Assembly (NCBI GenBank): GCA_948482865.1
Contig: CAOMHR010000023.1
Coordinates: 1 to 13,930, forward strand
Direction of reading: 5' to 3'
DNA length: 13,930 nucleotides
Source of the DNA: Christensenellaceae bacterium
GTDB taxonomy: Bacteria > Bacillota > Clostridia > Christensenellales > Borkfalkiaceae
Shown here: positions 1 to 8,612 of the stretch, in pieces
Layout of the letters: each line of letters opens with the position of its first letter
How positions within the stretch are numbered: position 1 is the stretch's first letter
The notes under the pieces: generated by a model
What the model was told of the DNA's origin: nothing
Database searches by the model: none
The model's input: only the letters and a program-made list of their open reading frames with translations
Made by a program: the position numbers and the translations under genes

Positions 1-988
1 GCTCTTTCAGCCGCCGTCTGTTACGCTCCGTCAGGCAGTACTCGCCCTGCGCCGCTTTCACCAACTCTTCGAACTTGTCATACGTTATATGCAAACGCTC
101 CGTCTGTTCCGCCGCAAACGGTTCAGCCTTCGTTTCAAGGTCCATTACCATTGCCCTGTCATACACTTTATCAGATATGGCAAACGTAGAGTCGTCGTTG
201 TTCGCCGTGCCTATAAACCACATATTCTCAGGAAGTTTTATATGCCCGCCGTGCAGTTGCGCAGGGTCGCGCTCCCACTCGTCAGTCACTACGCTCAGCT
301 GGCGTTTATCCGCGTCGGGCAATTCCAGCAGCGACAAAAACTCTGCAAAGTAGTACTCCACTCTCGCTATGTTCATTTCGTCCAGTACCGTTACGTATAT
401 GTCCCTGCTGTAATTCGCTTCGTACATCTTTTTAAGTAAATCCGTCTCGTTGAAGCGTTTGGTAAATTCGTTGAAATAGCCTATTAAATCAGTGCGTTCT
501 TTCCACATTGGCTGGACGGGGATTACCGTCGACGGGTTGTCTAAGTACTCGCCCAACGCGTACGCAAGCGAAGTCTTGCCCGTACCCGACATGCCCTGCA
601 ATATCAGAATATGCGATACCGCTATGCCCGATATAAACCTACGGATATCCGCTTCGCTGTAATACAGTTTCAGCTCGTGCGCCGCAAAGTTCCTGAACCC
701 GTTGCACAAACCACGCAGCGTTGCGCTCTCGTCGTAATCTGCCCGCGCAAGACTGAGTTTATTTTCGTCTAATTTGCTAAGTCCGTCAAACCTTATCCCC
801 TTCTCTTCCCGCTTTTCTTCCGAGTCGGCGGTTGCCGCGCCGTCTTTCAGACGGAGAACTTCGGGCGGTTTTGTTTCGCCGAGTATTATTGAAATAATTA
901 TCGCGCCCACAATCAGCAGAAGAATAATCGCATACACCAGAATGGCATAGCCCGAAGTCAGCGCAGACCAAAAGTTACATCCCCGCAT
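1..988 (-). CDS. Membrane-anchored AAA+ ATPase, McrB/MoxR-like (AAA_5), 3' end beyond window
   Basis: The first 329 codons of a gene whose end lies beyond base 1. The start is the ATG at 988, with AAGGAG eight bases upstream; it lies inside the end of the preceding gene (14-nt overlap), which suggests translational coupling. Residues about 14-36 form a hydrophobic membrane helix, followed by a charged linker and an ATPase domain. Visible motifs are Walker A GMSGTGKT (132-139), Walker B VTVLDEMN (199-206) and a sensor-1-like segment IGTANNDDS (259-267) followed by KVYDRA (274-279), whose arginine may act in trans. The DEMN plus GTAN pattern is typical of McrB/MoxR-type AAA+ proteins, which form rings that remodel or move substrates using ATP. 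The domain aligns colinearly with the degraded domain at the C-terminus of the upstream protein. Substrate unknown; more domains may follow outside the window. Confidence 0.85.
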   Translation of the reverse strand, partial: MRGCNFWSALTSGYAILVYAIILLLIVGAIIISIILGETKPPEVLRLKDGAATADSEEKREEKGIRFDGLSKLDENKLSLARADYDESATLRGLCNGFRNFAAHELKLYYSEADIRRFISGIAVSHILILQGMSGTGKTSLAYALGEYLDNPSTVIPVQPMWKERTDLIGYFNEFTKRFNETDLLKKMYEANYSRDIYVTVLDEMNIARVEYYFAEFLSLLELPDADKRQLSVVTDEWERDPAQLHGGHIKLPENMWFIGTANNDDSTFAISDKVYDRAMVMDLETKAEPFAAEQTERLHITYDKFEELVKAAQGEYCLTERNRRRLKE

Positions 989-3900
989 TTCGCGTTCTCC
1001 TTGCCGCGGCTGCGCCCTGATATTTCAGAATTTTCTTGGTTTCGGGCATACGTGTATCCCCGAATATCTCTTCAACCGCGGACAAAATACTTTCGCCGTT
1101 CTTCAGCTTTCCGTTCAGATTCGCGCACGCCATAATCATAAGTTTTGCAGCCGTAACGCCGTCAAGCGCGTCGCGCTCTTCGCCGCCGCAAGCAATGTAT
1201 GCCGAAACGAACTTTTCAACCGACTGCCACGTTTTATTGCCTATTGCAAAAGGGGTGTGCGAGCAAATGAATTTTTCGAGTTTATCTATTTTTTTCCAAC
1301 CGCTTTCTTCGTCAAGGCTGAACGCCCTTTTTGCGTCCTGCGAAAGTTTTTCAAGTTTGTAATAATTCAGCGTAACAATCTCGGTCTTTTCTTCCTTTTC
1401 CTTCGTAGGGGCAATGTCTAAGTCCAGAACGCAGGCAAGTTCGGACGTATATATATCCGCGTCCGCAAGATTTGATTTTTCAGAAAGGGCAAAGACAAAC
1501 CAGATATTGTGCGAAAGTTTAATTTCGCCGCCGCAAGCAATACTTCTTTCCGCTTCGGGATTTTTAAAATAACTTTCAAAGGGTAAAAGCGCCCCGCCTA
1601 TGTCCGCGATATCCGCGTTTTCAAAACAGACGGGCAAAACGCACTGCTTTACTTCCGCCGCATATTTAATTGCGTTTAAAACGCTACCGCCGCCCAAATT
1701 CAGAAACTCTTCCGCGCCGTCGCACTTTTCATAATTTTCAATCGTGCATTCCACGCCGAAGAAAGAGCATAGCAATTTCAGAAATTCGTTGTTCAGCGCA
1801 GGGTTTGCGTTCTTTAAAAGTATAACTCTCGATGACGCGAACGCAGCCAGTATTTTACGCGCCGCGTCTGATTTTATGTTAATACCGCGCTCGGCGAAAA
1901 ACGTGCAAAGATTTTGCACGGCGGTCGGGAAATCAACGCCGTCTTCAAGATATTTTAAAGCGTCCCGTCCGTCCCCGCCGTCGTCCGTGTCCTTCTGCGG
2001 AGTTTCGGGCTGTCCGCCGAACTCCTGCTCGAACAGGCTGTCAAGAGAATCGTCTTCCGCTTTAACCGTTTCGGGTCGCTGCGGGTATACCTTCGGCGAA
2101 CGGCTTTTAGCCGCCTTTACCTGAACGCATCCGACAACCAGCAAAACCGTCGCCGCGATAAATACCAGAATAATTAACGTAAGAATAGCTATAGCCGCAA
2201 CCGACGCGAAAGACATAACGCGCACCAGAAGCGGTATTGAAAAAGCGATAGCCCCCAGTACCGCGACCAGCATGAGTATAAGCCCCGCAAATTTAAGCTG
2301 CTTGCCTTCGGGTACGGCTTTCTGCACGGGCGCAAGGGTATAGCCGCCTTCCACCACGTTTGAAACGGTGGGGATATAGTCGCAAAGTTTTTTGCCGTCG
2401 CTCTTTAAATTTGCGCCGAGAACGCTCACCTTCCCCGCAAATTTTATATCGTTTACCGAACTGCCCAGATACACGTTGTAAGTTCCCCCTTCAATTACGT
2501 TTTTGCCAATCTCTTCACTGTAAACCGTCAGCTTTTCCGGAGTTATGCGGAAGCACAGGGTCTTCTCTTCACCCGCGCGCAAAAACACTTTTATAAAACT
2601 TTTAAGCTCTCTCACGGGACGTATTATTGCCGAATCGGGCTTGCCAGTGTACAGTTGCACCGTTTCGCTACCGTCGCAACCGCCCGTATTTTTAACCGTG
2701 ACGAAGACCTGACCGTCCCGTACGGAAAAAGCGGAATAGGCGAAAGTCGTATAACTTAACCCGTGTCCGAAAGGATACTTAACCGCAATGCCCGCGGTTG
2801 TATAGTACCTGTAACCCATAAACACGCCTGTCTTTTGCCTGCCGCCGTCCCTGTCGCACTTAATCTTGCTAAAATACTTGTCCGTGTCCGCGTAGAGAGT
2901 GTCTGCAAGTTTTCCGCAAGGGCTTTTGCCGTACAGAATATTTATCAGCGCTTCACTGCCGCGCGCGCAGGATAACGGCGCGGTCAGCAATACGGAAACG
3001 CCTGCGTCGAACGAAACGTCCACGCTTGCCGCAGTCGTTAAGACCGCAACTATTTTCACGCCCGTATCTTTCAGCGCGGCTATAAGCGCGAGTCTGTCTG
3101 CGGGAAGTTTCAGCCTGCGGGCGGAAGAAAGGTTCTGTCCGCCGAGACTGTCAAGCCCGAGAAACAATAATACAGTATCGCACCTTTTCGCAAGTTCCTT
3201 AGCTTCGTTCAAAAGCGCGTCGTCCCGTCCGTCCGAAAGGGAATAGCCCTGCGCCGCGCCGACGATATTTACGGGTTTTTTTGCAATGATATCCGAAAAG
3301 TTTTCCTGTGAAGCGGCGGCAGGGACAAATGCGGGCTGACCGATAATCCCCAGTTTTTCGCCGCCTTTCAAAGGCAGCACGCCGTCGTTTTTCAATAACA
3401 CTATGCTCTCTTCCGCCGCCTGTAACGAAAGGCTTTGAGTATCGTACTCCGCACCCTTTTCCGTTTCCGCGCCCATATTGCAGTACAGCGCAAAGTCCAC
3501 TATTTTGTCAACCGCGCAGTCTATTTGTTCCGCGCTCAGCGTTCCCGAATCCGCGGCGGATTTAAGCGCGGACAGGTCGCTTTTGTATGCAAAGGCATTG
3601 CCCGCGGCAACGCTCTCCGCCGAAAGGTCCTGTTCCGCTTCCGAACAGATTACAAACCCGCCGTCGCTTGCCAATGAATGCAAAATATGTGAAACGACCG
3701 TGCAATTCGCTTTTTCATACCCGCCCGAAAGGCGCGTGAACGAAGTCATAAATACGTTGCCGTAATGCTCCGAAAATATGTTGAGCGGACTGAAAACGTA
3801 TTCGTAAATTGCCCGCGCGGACGGGGATATATCCATATAATCCGCGTCGCAGTCGGTCAGCGCGCAACCGGGGATACAGGGAGTAGCCCCCGCGCCCTTT

Positions 3901-4265
3901 ACGGACTTTACTATATCCGATAAAAACGCGGCGGTGTAAAGCGGGTCTTCCGAAATGCCCGAAGTATACGGGTTGCCTTTGGTTTTGCCTTCGGGCGTGA
4001 ACAAAAGATTTGCCCCCTGCGCTTTTGCGCACAGCGATAAGTCGCCCGCAACTGCGGAAACAAGCTCTTTATTCCAGCTTGCGGCAAGAAACGGAAAGGA
4101 CGGATAAATTTCTCCGCACGCGGCGTTTACGCCTTCAAGCGAAGCGGGAACAACGCGCGGCACCCCGCACGCAAGCCCTTCGCCGTTAAGGCAATTGCCG
4201 TCCGCAATCATTTCAAGTTTTTTATCGGGCGGAATCGATTGAATTATTTCACGGTTTTTAATCAT
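975..4265 (-). CDS. Degenerate GH3 beta-glucosidase-like domain fused to membrane hairpin and inactive AAA-like domain
   Basis: A 1096-aa protein. The ATG at 4265 follows GGGAG; an upstream TTG at 4283 has poorer support. Residues 34-285 resemble the GH3 barrel: GVPR (34-37), SEDP (105-108) and SFTRLSGGYEKAN (175-187) match family landmarks. However, the KHF motif reads TPCIPG (128-133), the SDW nucleophile motif reads VICSEA (205-210), and the ExxDR segment of the second domain is lost. The GH3 C-terminal and Fn3-like domains follow, with the conserved GYRYY (484-488) and PFGHGLSYT. Two membrane helices (about 659-682 and 686-714) with a tiny loop and no signal peptide put both ends in the cytoplasm. 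The C-terminal region (about 775-1080) aligns with the AAA+ domain of the next gene, but its Walker A position reads KNANPALN and its Walker B position CFENA (880-884). Probably a scaffold or sensor, not a glycosidase. GH3 ancestry is secure; the function is inferred. Confidence 0.85.
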   Translation of the reverse strand: MIKNREIIQSIPPDKKLEMIADGNCLNGEGLACGVPRVVPASLEGVNAACGEIYPSFPFLAASWNKELVSAVAGDLSLCAKAQGANLLFTPEGKTKGNPYTSGISEDPLYTAAFLSDIVKSVKGAGATPCIPGCALTDCDADYMDISPSARAIYEYVFSPLNIFSEHYGNVFMTSFTRLSGGYEKANCTVVSHILHSLASDGGFVICSEAEQDLSAESVAAGNAFAYKSDLSALKSAADSGTLSAEQIDCAVDKIVDFALYCNMGAETEKGAEYDTQSLSLQAAEESIVLLKNDGVLPLKGGEKLGIIGQPAFVPAAASQENFSDIIAKKPVNIVGAAQGYSLSDGRDDALLNEAKELAKRCDTVLLFLGLDSLGGQNLSSARRLKLPADRLALIAALKDTGVKIVAVLTTAASVDVSFDAGVSVLLTAPLSCARGSEALINILYGKSPCGKLADTLYADTDKYFSKIKCDRDGGRQKTGVFMGYRYYTTAGIAVKYPFGHGLSYTTFAYSAFSVRDGQVFVTVKNTGGCDGSETVQLYTGKPDSAIIRPVRELKSFIKVFLRAGEEKTLCFRITPEKLTVYSEEIGKNVIEGGTYNVYLGSSVNDIKFAGKVSVLGANLKSDGKKLCDYIPTVSNVVEGGYTLAPVQKAVPEGKQLKFAGLILMLVAVLGAIAFSIPLLVRVMSFASVAAIAILTLIILVFIAATVLLVVGCVQVKAAKSRSPKVYPQRPETVKAEDDSLDSLFEQEFGGQPETPQKDTDDGGDGRDALKYLEDGVDFPTAVQNLCTFFAERGINIKSDAARKILAAFASSRVILLKNANPALNNEFLKLLCSFFGVECTIENYEKCDGAEEFLNLGGGSVLNAIKYAAEVKQCVLPVCFENADIADIGGALLPFESYFKNPEAERSIACGGEIKLSHNIWFVFALSEKSNLADADIYTSELACVLDLDIAPTKEKEEKTEIVTLNYYKLEKLSQDAKRAFSLDEESGWKKIDKLEKFICSHTPFAIGNKTWQSVEKFVSAYIACGGEERDALDGVTAAKLMIMACANLNGKLKNGESILSAVEEIFGDTRMPETKKILKYQGAAAARRTRNAGM

Positions 4266-4301
4266 AAAAACTCCCGTAAGCAATGTGTCTGAACGTAAAC
4301 G

Positions 4302-7300
4302 CTATGCAAAAATTATAAAATAGTCTACTGTGGCTCCGCCGCCTGAGTATGAGTAATTTTTATAATAGCTGAACGTAATAGTCTGCCCCTTCAAAAGGTC
4401 GGTTTTGAATTCCTGCATATAGCTTGAAGATACTTCCGCAAGCGTTTTGCCGCCCGCGGTTACGGTCAGAACGTCGTACGAGCTTGACGTTGTGCGGCAA
4501 CCGAAACATACCTGCATATCTTCTTTTGCGGTCAGCGTAATGGTTGCATAGCTGCCGTAGTTCGTGTTGGACGAGTTAAAAGTTTTGCCGTCGAAATTGA
4601 AATTTTTAACCGTCAGCGAATAACTTCCGTACGTTCCGTCTTCCCCTTCTACTCTCACACCCTGCTCTCCGCAAATTACGCACTTGCCGTCGGGTCCGCA
4701 GGAATGATACAGCTTTTCAATAACTTCGGTCGAAGTTCTGCCGCATTTATCACACTTGCCCGTACGTTCGCCGTTTTGGGTGCAGGTAGGTTTTACCGTT
4801 TCCGTCCAGACAAGTTCGGTCGGCAAAGTAGACGGAGAGCCGTTCACGGTAAAGGACCATAGTTTTTCGCCTTCGGAATGGATACATTCAGAGTAGTAAA
4901 ACACCGTCGCGCTGCCAAGACTTGCGGGGCGTACGGTCGCCCACTGCGTAGGCGTGCCGCGGTAGAATATAGTAGACGGCAAACCTATCCCGTCTTTTTC
5001 TATTGCAGTAACCGACGCGGGTATTATAAGATAACTGCCCGAAGCGAACGTATCGCGGCGGAGTATGTAAGATGAAATTGCCGAATTTTCAAAAGTGAAA
5101 CTTTCGGGCAGGTTTTTATAAATTTCGTAACCGTAGTACGCGTACAGATACCAGTTGCCGCCGTAGTTGGCAAATTTATAACCGTTCTTTTCCGCAAACG
5201 TCATTTTGCTTTGACTGTCGTTAAAAACGTGAAGCGCGTAAAAAGCGCAATATCCGTGTGCAACGCTTCCTGCGCTCATTGAAAGATTGCTTAAATTATG
5301 CACCTGCAAAAGCGCCGTGCAGCCGTAAAACGCGTCTTCGCCGACGGCAACCAACGACCGCGGCAGTACCGCGTCCGCAAGGGAAGAACAGTAATAAAAC
5401 GCCCGCTCGGGAATTTCCGCCAACGTTTCGGGCAAAGCCGCCAAAGTCAGCGCGGAACAGTTGAAAAACGTTTCAACGCCCATATGCGAAAGCGCAGTAT
5501 CCTGCAAATTGATTGAAGTAAGTCCGCCGCAGGACATAAAAGCCTGTTCGTCCAAAGCCGTAAGCGTACCGTCGAACACAACCTTTTCAAGAGCCGTGCA
5601 ATTACAGAACGCCTGACTGCCTACCGAATAAACCCTGCTTAAATCCGCGTATCTGATTCTGGCGTTTTCCGTAAAGGCGTGCGCCCCTACTCTCAGCGTT
5701 TCCGCTCCTGCGGCGGACGCGCTCAGATTGAGCGAAGTTACGCCGTCGTCGCACCACACGGCAACCCATTCGTTATAGAAACGCAAAAACGTTACGCCGT
5801 CGGCTTGGGTGTAAGTAAGATATTGCGCGTCCGTAAAACTTGTGACTATAAACTCGGCTGCGCTGCCTACGCCGCCGTAATTTTCGTCCTTTTCGATACG
5901 CAGATTGCTGTAATTCACCACGGCGCGCAATCTTGTGCAGCCGTAAAATGCTTGGTCGCCTATTTCTTCAAGGGATGAAGGCAAAGTGACTTTACCCAGT
6001 TTCCTGCATCCCGCAAACGCGTATCCCTCTATCCGCACGGTACCCATGGGAACGTTCATTTCGCAAAGATTAGAACAATTGCTAAACGCTTCCGCGCCCA
6101 AAGCGCCTTCTGCATAAGAAATATCAACGCGTTCAAGCGAATAATTATCGGCAAACGCTTCCGCGCCCAACTCGGTCACGCCGCCCGCTATATACACGCT
6201 TTTAACGGACGAACAACCTTTAAACGCGCCCGCGCCCACCGTGACCGCGCTTACATTGGGTATGTTTATTTCTTCAAGAACGTCGCAGCCGTAAAACGCA
6301 TAGTCGTCTATATCCGTCAAATTGTTGCAAAACTCCACGGTCTTCAACTGCCGGCAGCCAAAGAACGCTTCGTCGCCAATTTTCTCCGTAATCACGGGCA
6401 TTGCAAAGGATTTAAGCGAAGCGCAACCGTAAAAAGTCGCTCTCTTTATCTCCCGCAACGGCGCCTTATCGGAAATATTTACTTCCGAAAGAACTCCGCA
6501 GCCGAAAAACGCGCATTCGCCTATGCCCGCGACGGTTTCGGGCAGAGTAACCGAAGTTATGTTTTCGCAGTAAAAAAGATAATCAGCTACGGTATAATCC
6601 GTTACGCCGTCAATGATTTGCGGCAAGGTTAAATCATTCTCTTCGGGAAAGTCTATCAGATACCAGCCCGCGGGTTTTGAAAATCCGCCGCCCGACAACG
6701 CCGCGGTATATCCGTCAACCGTCGCCTTTTCTACCGACTGCTCCAAAGACGAATATTCCGCAAGCGAATAATCGCAGTGAATTTCCGTGCGACTTAAATT
6801 GTATACTTCGTAAAGACGGAAACAACCGTCGAATATCCCGTATCCGGCAATTGTCACGCTCGCAGGGATTACTATGCTCTTAACGCCCGTACAGCCCGAA
6901 AAGGCATAGTCCCCTATCTCTTCCAGCCCTTCGTTCAAGTTTATTTCTTTAATTGTAGCGCAACCGTAAAATGCTTGCCGCGCCAGAGACTGCGCGTTTG
7001 TCACCGTCACGCTTCTGAGATTTATTTCACTGCCGAACAAATAATTAAGGTTATCGCCGTGCGCTGAATCCTGCCCGATATAGGGTACGGTCAAAATCTC
7101 CATATTCGTGCAACTGACAAACGTCTGGAAACCTATAAAATCCACGCAGTCGGGAATGTGCGCCTGTTTCAGATTTTCACAGTACGCAAAAGCATAATCG
7201 CCTATATACTCTAAATTCTCTTCACCTTCGAACTCCGCGTTTTCCAGATTCTGGCATCCGCTGAACGCGCCGCGGCTTATTACTTTAAGGCTTTCGGGCA

Positions 7301-8612
7301 AGGTAATGTTTTTAAGTCCCGAACAGTTCAGAAAAGCGTAGTCTTCTAATCTTTCAAGTTGCGGGGCGTTGAAGTCGGACAACTGCGTTGAAGAAAACGC
7401 GCATTCCCCGACGGATATCAGCCCCTGCGGAAATTTGAACATCTTTAAGTTTGTACGGTCGAAAGCATAGTCGCCTATGCCGTAAGTTTCGCAGTCTATG
7501 TAAGCTATTTCAACGCTTTCGAGATTAACAAAGTTATAACAGAAACTTTCGCCTATTTCCCCTACTTTGCCTACGGTAAGATTTTTCAGCGCGCTGTCTG
7601 ACAGCATTTCAACGCCGAACAGCCAGGCTATCCTGCCGCAATTTTCGCCGTCGTAATTGTGAAGGTACAGTTCTTCAACCGCGCGGTCGCCCGTGAAAAT
7701 AGATACCGACTGCGAATAGTTTATCTGTTTATATATTTTTACGCTCTTTAATCTGGGGCAGTATCCGAATGCGCCGACGTCGGGCGTAATTTCGCCTTCG
7801 CCCGTAACTTCAACCGAAGTCAGCGCCGTGCATCCGGCAAACGCTTCTTTGCCTATTACCGCGTTGCATTCCAATTTAAGGCGTCTGATTTTTCCGTTGC
7901 CTTTAAACGCGCCAGCCTTTATTACCGAAACGACGTAACCGTCAATCTTTTCGGGTATGCGCACATTGGTTCCAGTGCCCCTGTAACCCGTGACTATAAT
8001 ATTCGAACCGGGCGTTTTTTCGCTGTCTTCAAAGACGTATTCAACCCCCGAATATGTAAAGCCGACGGCGTTCTTCATAAAATCTTTCAGCTGGAAATAG
8101 GTAACGAGCGCAACGCAGACCAACATCAGAAAAGTCAGAACGCCCGCCAAAACAGGCGCGCCTATACGCCTTGCCGCGACCGTTCTCGTCCTGCCGCGCA
8201 TAGCGGTTTTAACGGCGTCAAGGTCAAACTTAACGTACTCTTCGTACTCCGCCGTAACGCCGTCTTTGCCGTTGACGTAAAGATAACCGCCGTAAACCGC
8301 GCTTTCAACCTTTACTGAAAAATCGCAGCACTCTTCGGGGACTTCTATTTTTTCGCCGAATGCGAAAGACGAACCCGCTTCGCCGCCCCTGTCGGAAGAA
8401 AGGCGCAACGCGTTGAGAGCGCGTCCCTTTCTGTCCAGCAAAGTAATCTGAATATTTACTTCCCCCACCGCTTCGGCGCGGGGGTTGTCAAGTTTCAGAA
8501 GGAGATATTTTTTGCCGTCGCAGCGTGCAAAAATGAAACTTGTAACGGAAGGAAAATCTTTTGTCTGGGGGCGGACGTAAACGCCCTTGGATATAACTTT
8601 ATAACCGTCCAT
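4302..8612 (-). CDS. BspA-type leucine-rich-repeat membrane protein with cytoplasmic N-terminal domain
   Basis: A 1436-aa protein. The ATG at 8612 has a G-rich AAAGGGGGG site upstream and overlaps the previous stop by 14 nt. Residues 1-140 form a soluble domain similar to the middle of the preceding protein (GKKYLLLKLD here, GKKFLLCKVD there). A basic stretch (RGRTRTVAARR, 139-149) precedes one membrane helix (about 151-174), so the N-terminus should be cytoplasmic and the rest outside. About 28 LRR_5/BspA units (pattern IG..AF.GC..L..V.LP) fill residues about 215-1110, broken by longer insertions. Near the C-terminus lie paired CxxC motifs (GKCDKCG, GKCVICG), a Cys-rich pattern common in secreted Firmicute proteins, then a beta-rich tail. 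No cleavable signal or LPxTG anchor is seen. BspA-type LRRs typically bind proteins or host and cell surfaces; the ligand is unknown. A 36-nt gap separates it from the next operon gene. Confidence 0.88.
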   Translation of the reverse strand: MDGYKVISKGVYVRPQTKDFPSVTSFIFARCDGKKYLLLKLDNPRAEAVGEVNIQITLLDRKGRALNALRLSSDRGGEAGSSFAFGEKIEVPEECCDFSVKVESAVYGGYLYVNGKDGVTAEYEEYVKFDLDAVKTAMRGRTRTVAARRIGAPVLAGVLTFLMLVCVALVTYFQLKDFMKNAVGFTYSGVEYVFEDSEKTPGSNIIVTGYRGTGTNVRIPEKIDGYVVSVIKAGAFKGNGKIRRLKLECNAVIGKEAFAGCTALTSVEVTGEGEITPDVGAFGYCPRLKSVKIYKQINYSQSVSIFTGDRAVEELYLHNYDGENCGRIAWLFGVEMLSDSALKNLTVGKVGEIGESFCYNFVNLESVEIAYIDCETYGIGDYAFDRTNLKMFKFPQGLISVGECAFSSTQLSDFNAPQLERLEDYAFLNCSGLKNITLPESLKVISRGAFSGCQNLENAEFEGEENLEYIGDYAFAYCENLKQAHIPDCVDFIGFQTFVSCTNMEILTVPYIGQDSAHGDNLNYLFGSEINLRSVTVTNAQSLARQAFYGCATIKEINLNEGLEEIGDYAFSGCTGVKSIVIPASVTIAGYGIFDGCFRLYEVYNLSRTEIHCDYSLAEYSSLEQSVEKATVDGYTAALSGGGFSKPAGWYLIDFPEENDLTLPQIIDGVTDYTVADYLFYCENITSVTLPETVAGIGECAFFGCGVLSEVNISDKAPLREIKRATFYGCASLKSFAMPVITEKIGDEAFFGCRQLKTVEFCNNLTDIDDYAFYGCDVLEEINIPNVSAVTVGAGAFKGCSSVKSVYIAGGVTELGAEAFADNYSLERVDISYAEGALGAEAFSNCSNLCEMNVPMGTVRIEGYAFAGCRKLGKVTLPSSLEEIGDQAFYGCTRLRAVVNYSNLRIEKDENYGGVGSAAEFIVTSFTDAQYLTYTQADGVTFLRFYNEWVAVWCDDGVTSLNLSASAAGAETLRVGAHAFTENARIRYADLSRVYSVGSQAFCNCTALEKVVFDGTLTALDEQAFMSCGGLTSINLQDTALSHMGVETFFNCSALTLAALPETLAEIPERAFYYCSSLADAVLPRSLVAVGEDAFYGCTALLQVHNLSNLSMSAGSVAHGYCAFYALHVFNDSQSKMTFAEKNGYKFANYGGNWYLYAYYGYEIYKNLPESFTFENSAISSYILRRDTFASGSYLIIPASVTAIEKDGIGLPSTIFYRGTPTQWATVRPASLGSATVFYYSECIHSEGEKLWSFTVNGSPSTLPTELVWTETVKPTCTQNGERTGKCDKCGRTSTEVIEKLYHSCGPDGKCVICGEQGVRVEGEDGTYGSYSLTVKNFNFDGKTFNSSNTNYGSYATITLTAKEDMQVCFGCRTTSSSYDVLTVTAGGKTLAEVSSSYMQEFKTDLLKGQTITFSYYKNYSYSGGGATVDYFIIFA
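5280..7960 (-). repeat. Array of about 28 BspA/LRR_5 repeat units within the coding region
   Basis: Tandem units of about 23 codons encode IG.[YER]AF.GC..L..[VI].[LI]P. Examples are GDYAFSGCTGVKSIVIP, GDQAFYGCTRLRAVV and GEDAFYGCTALLQVHN. At DNA level the AF-GC core recurs on the plus strand as near-copies of GCAGCCGTAAAACGC, for example near 5321 and 6288. The regular spacing is interrupted by two longer non-LRR insertions, around residues 610-680 and 905-980. The units are diverged rather than identical, so recent expansion is not evident. Confidence 0.8.

Noticed and set aside
75..439. Two overlapping plus-strand reading frames
   Set aside because: They are antisense to the conserved AAA+ domain; their composition and lack of ribosome binding sites mark them as shadows.
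786..971. 61-aa minus-strand reading frame rich in Arg and Cys
   Set aside because: It is an out-of-frame shadow of the AAA+ gene, whose frame from 988 carries the membrane helix and all Walker motifs without a stop.
4265..4283. Alternative TTG start for the GH3 fusion
   Set aside because: The ATG at 4265 has GGGAG at suitable spacing, and the six added residues carry no recognisable feature.
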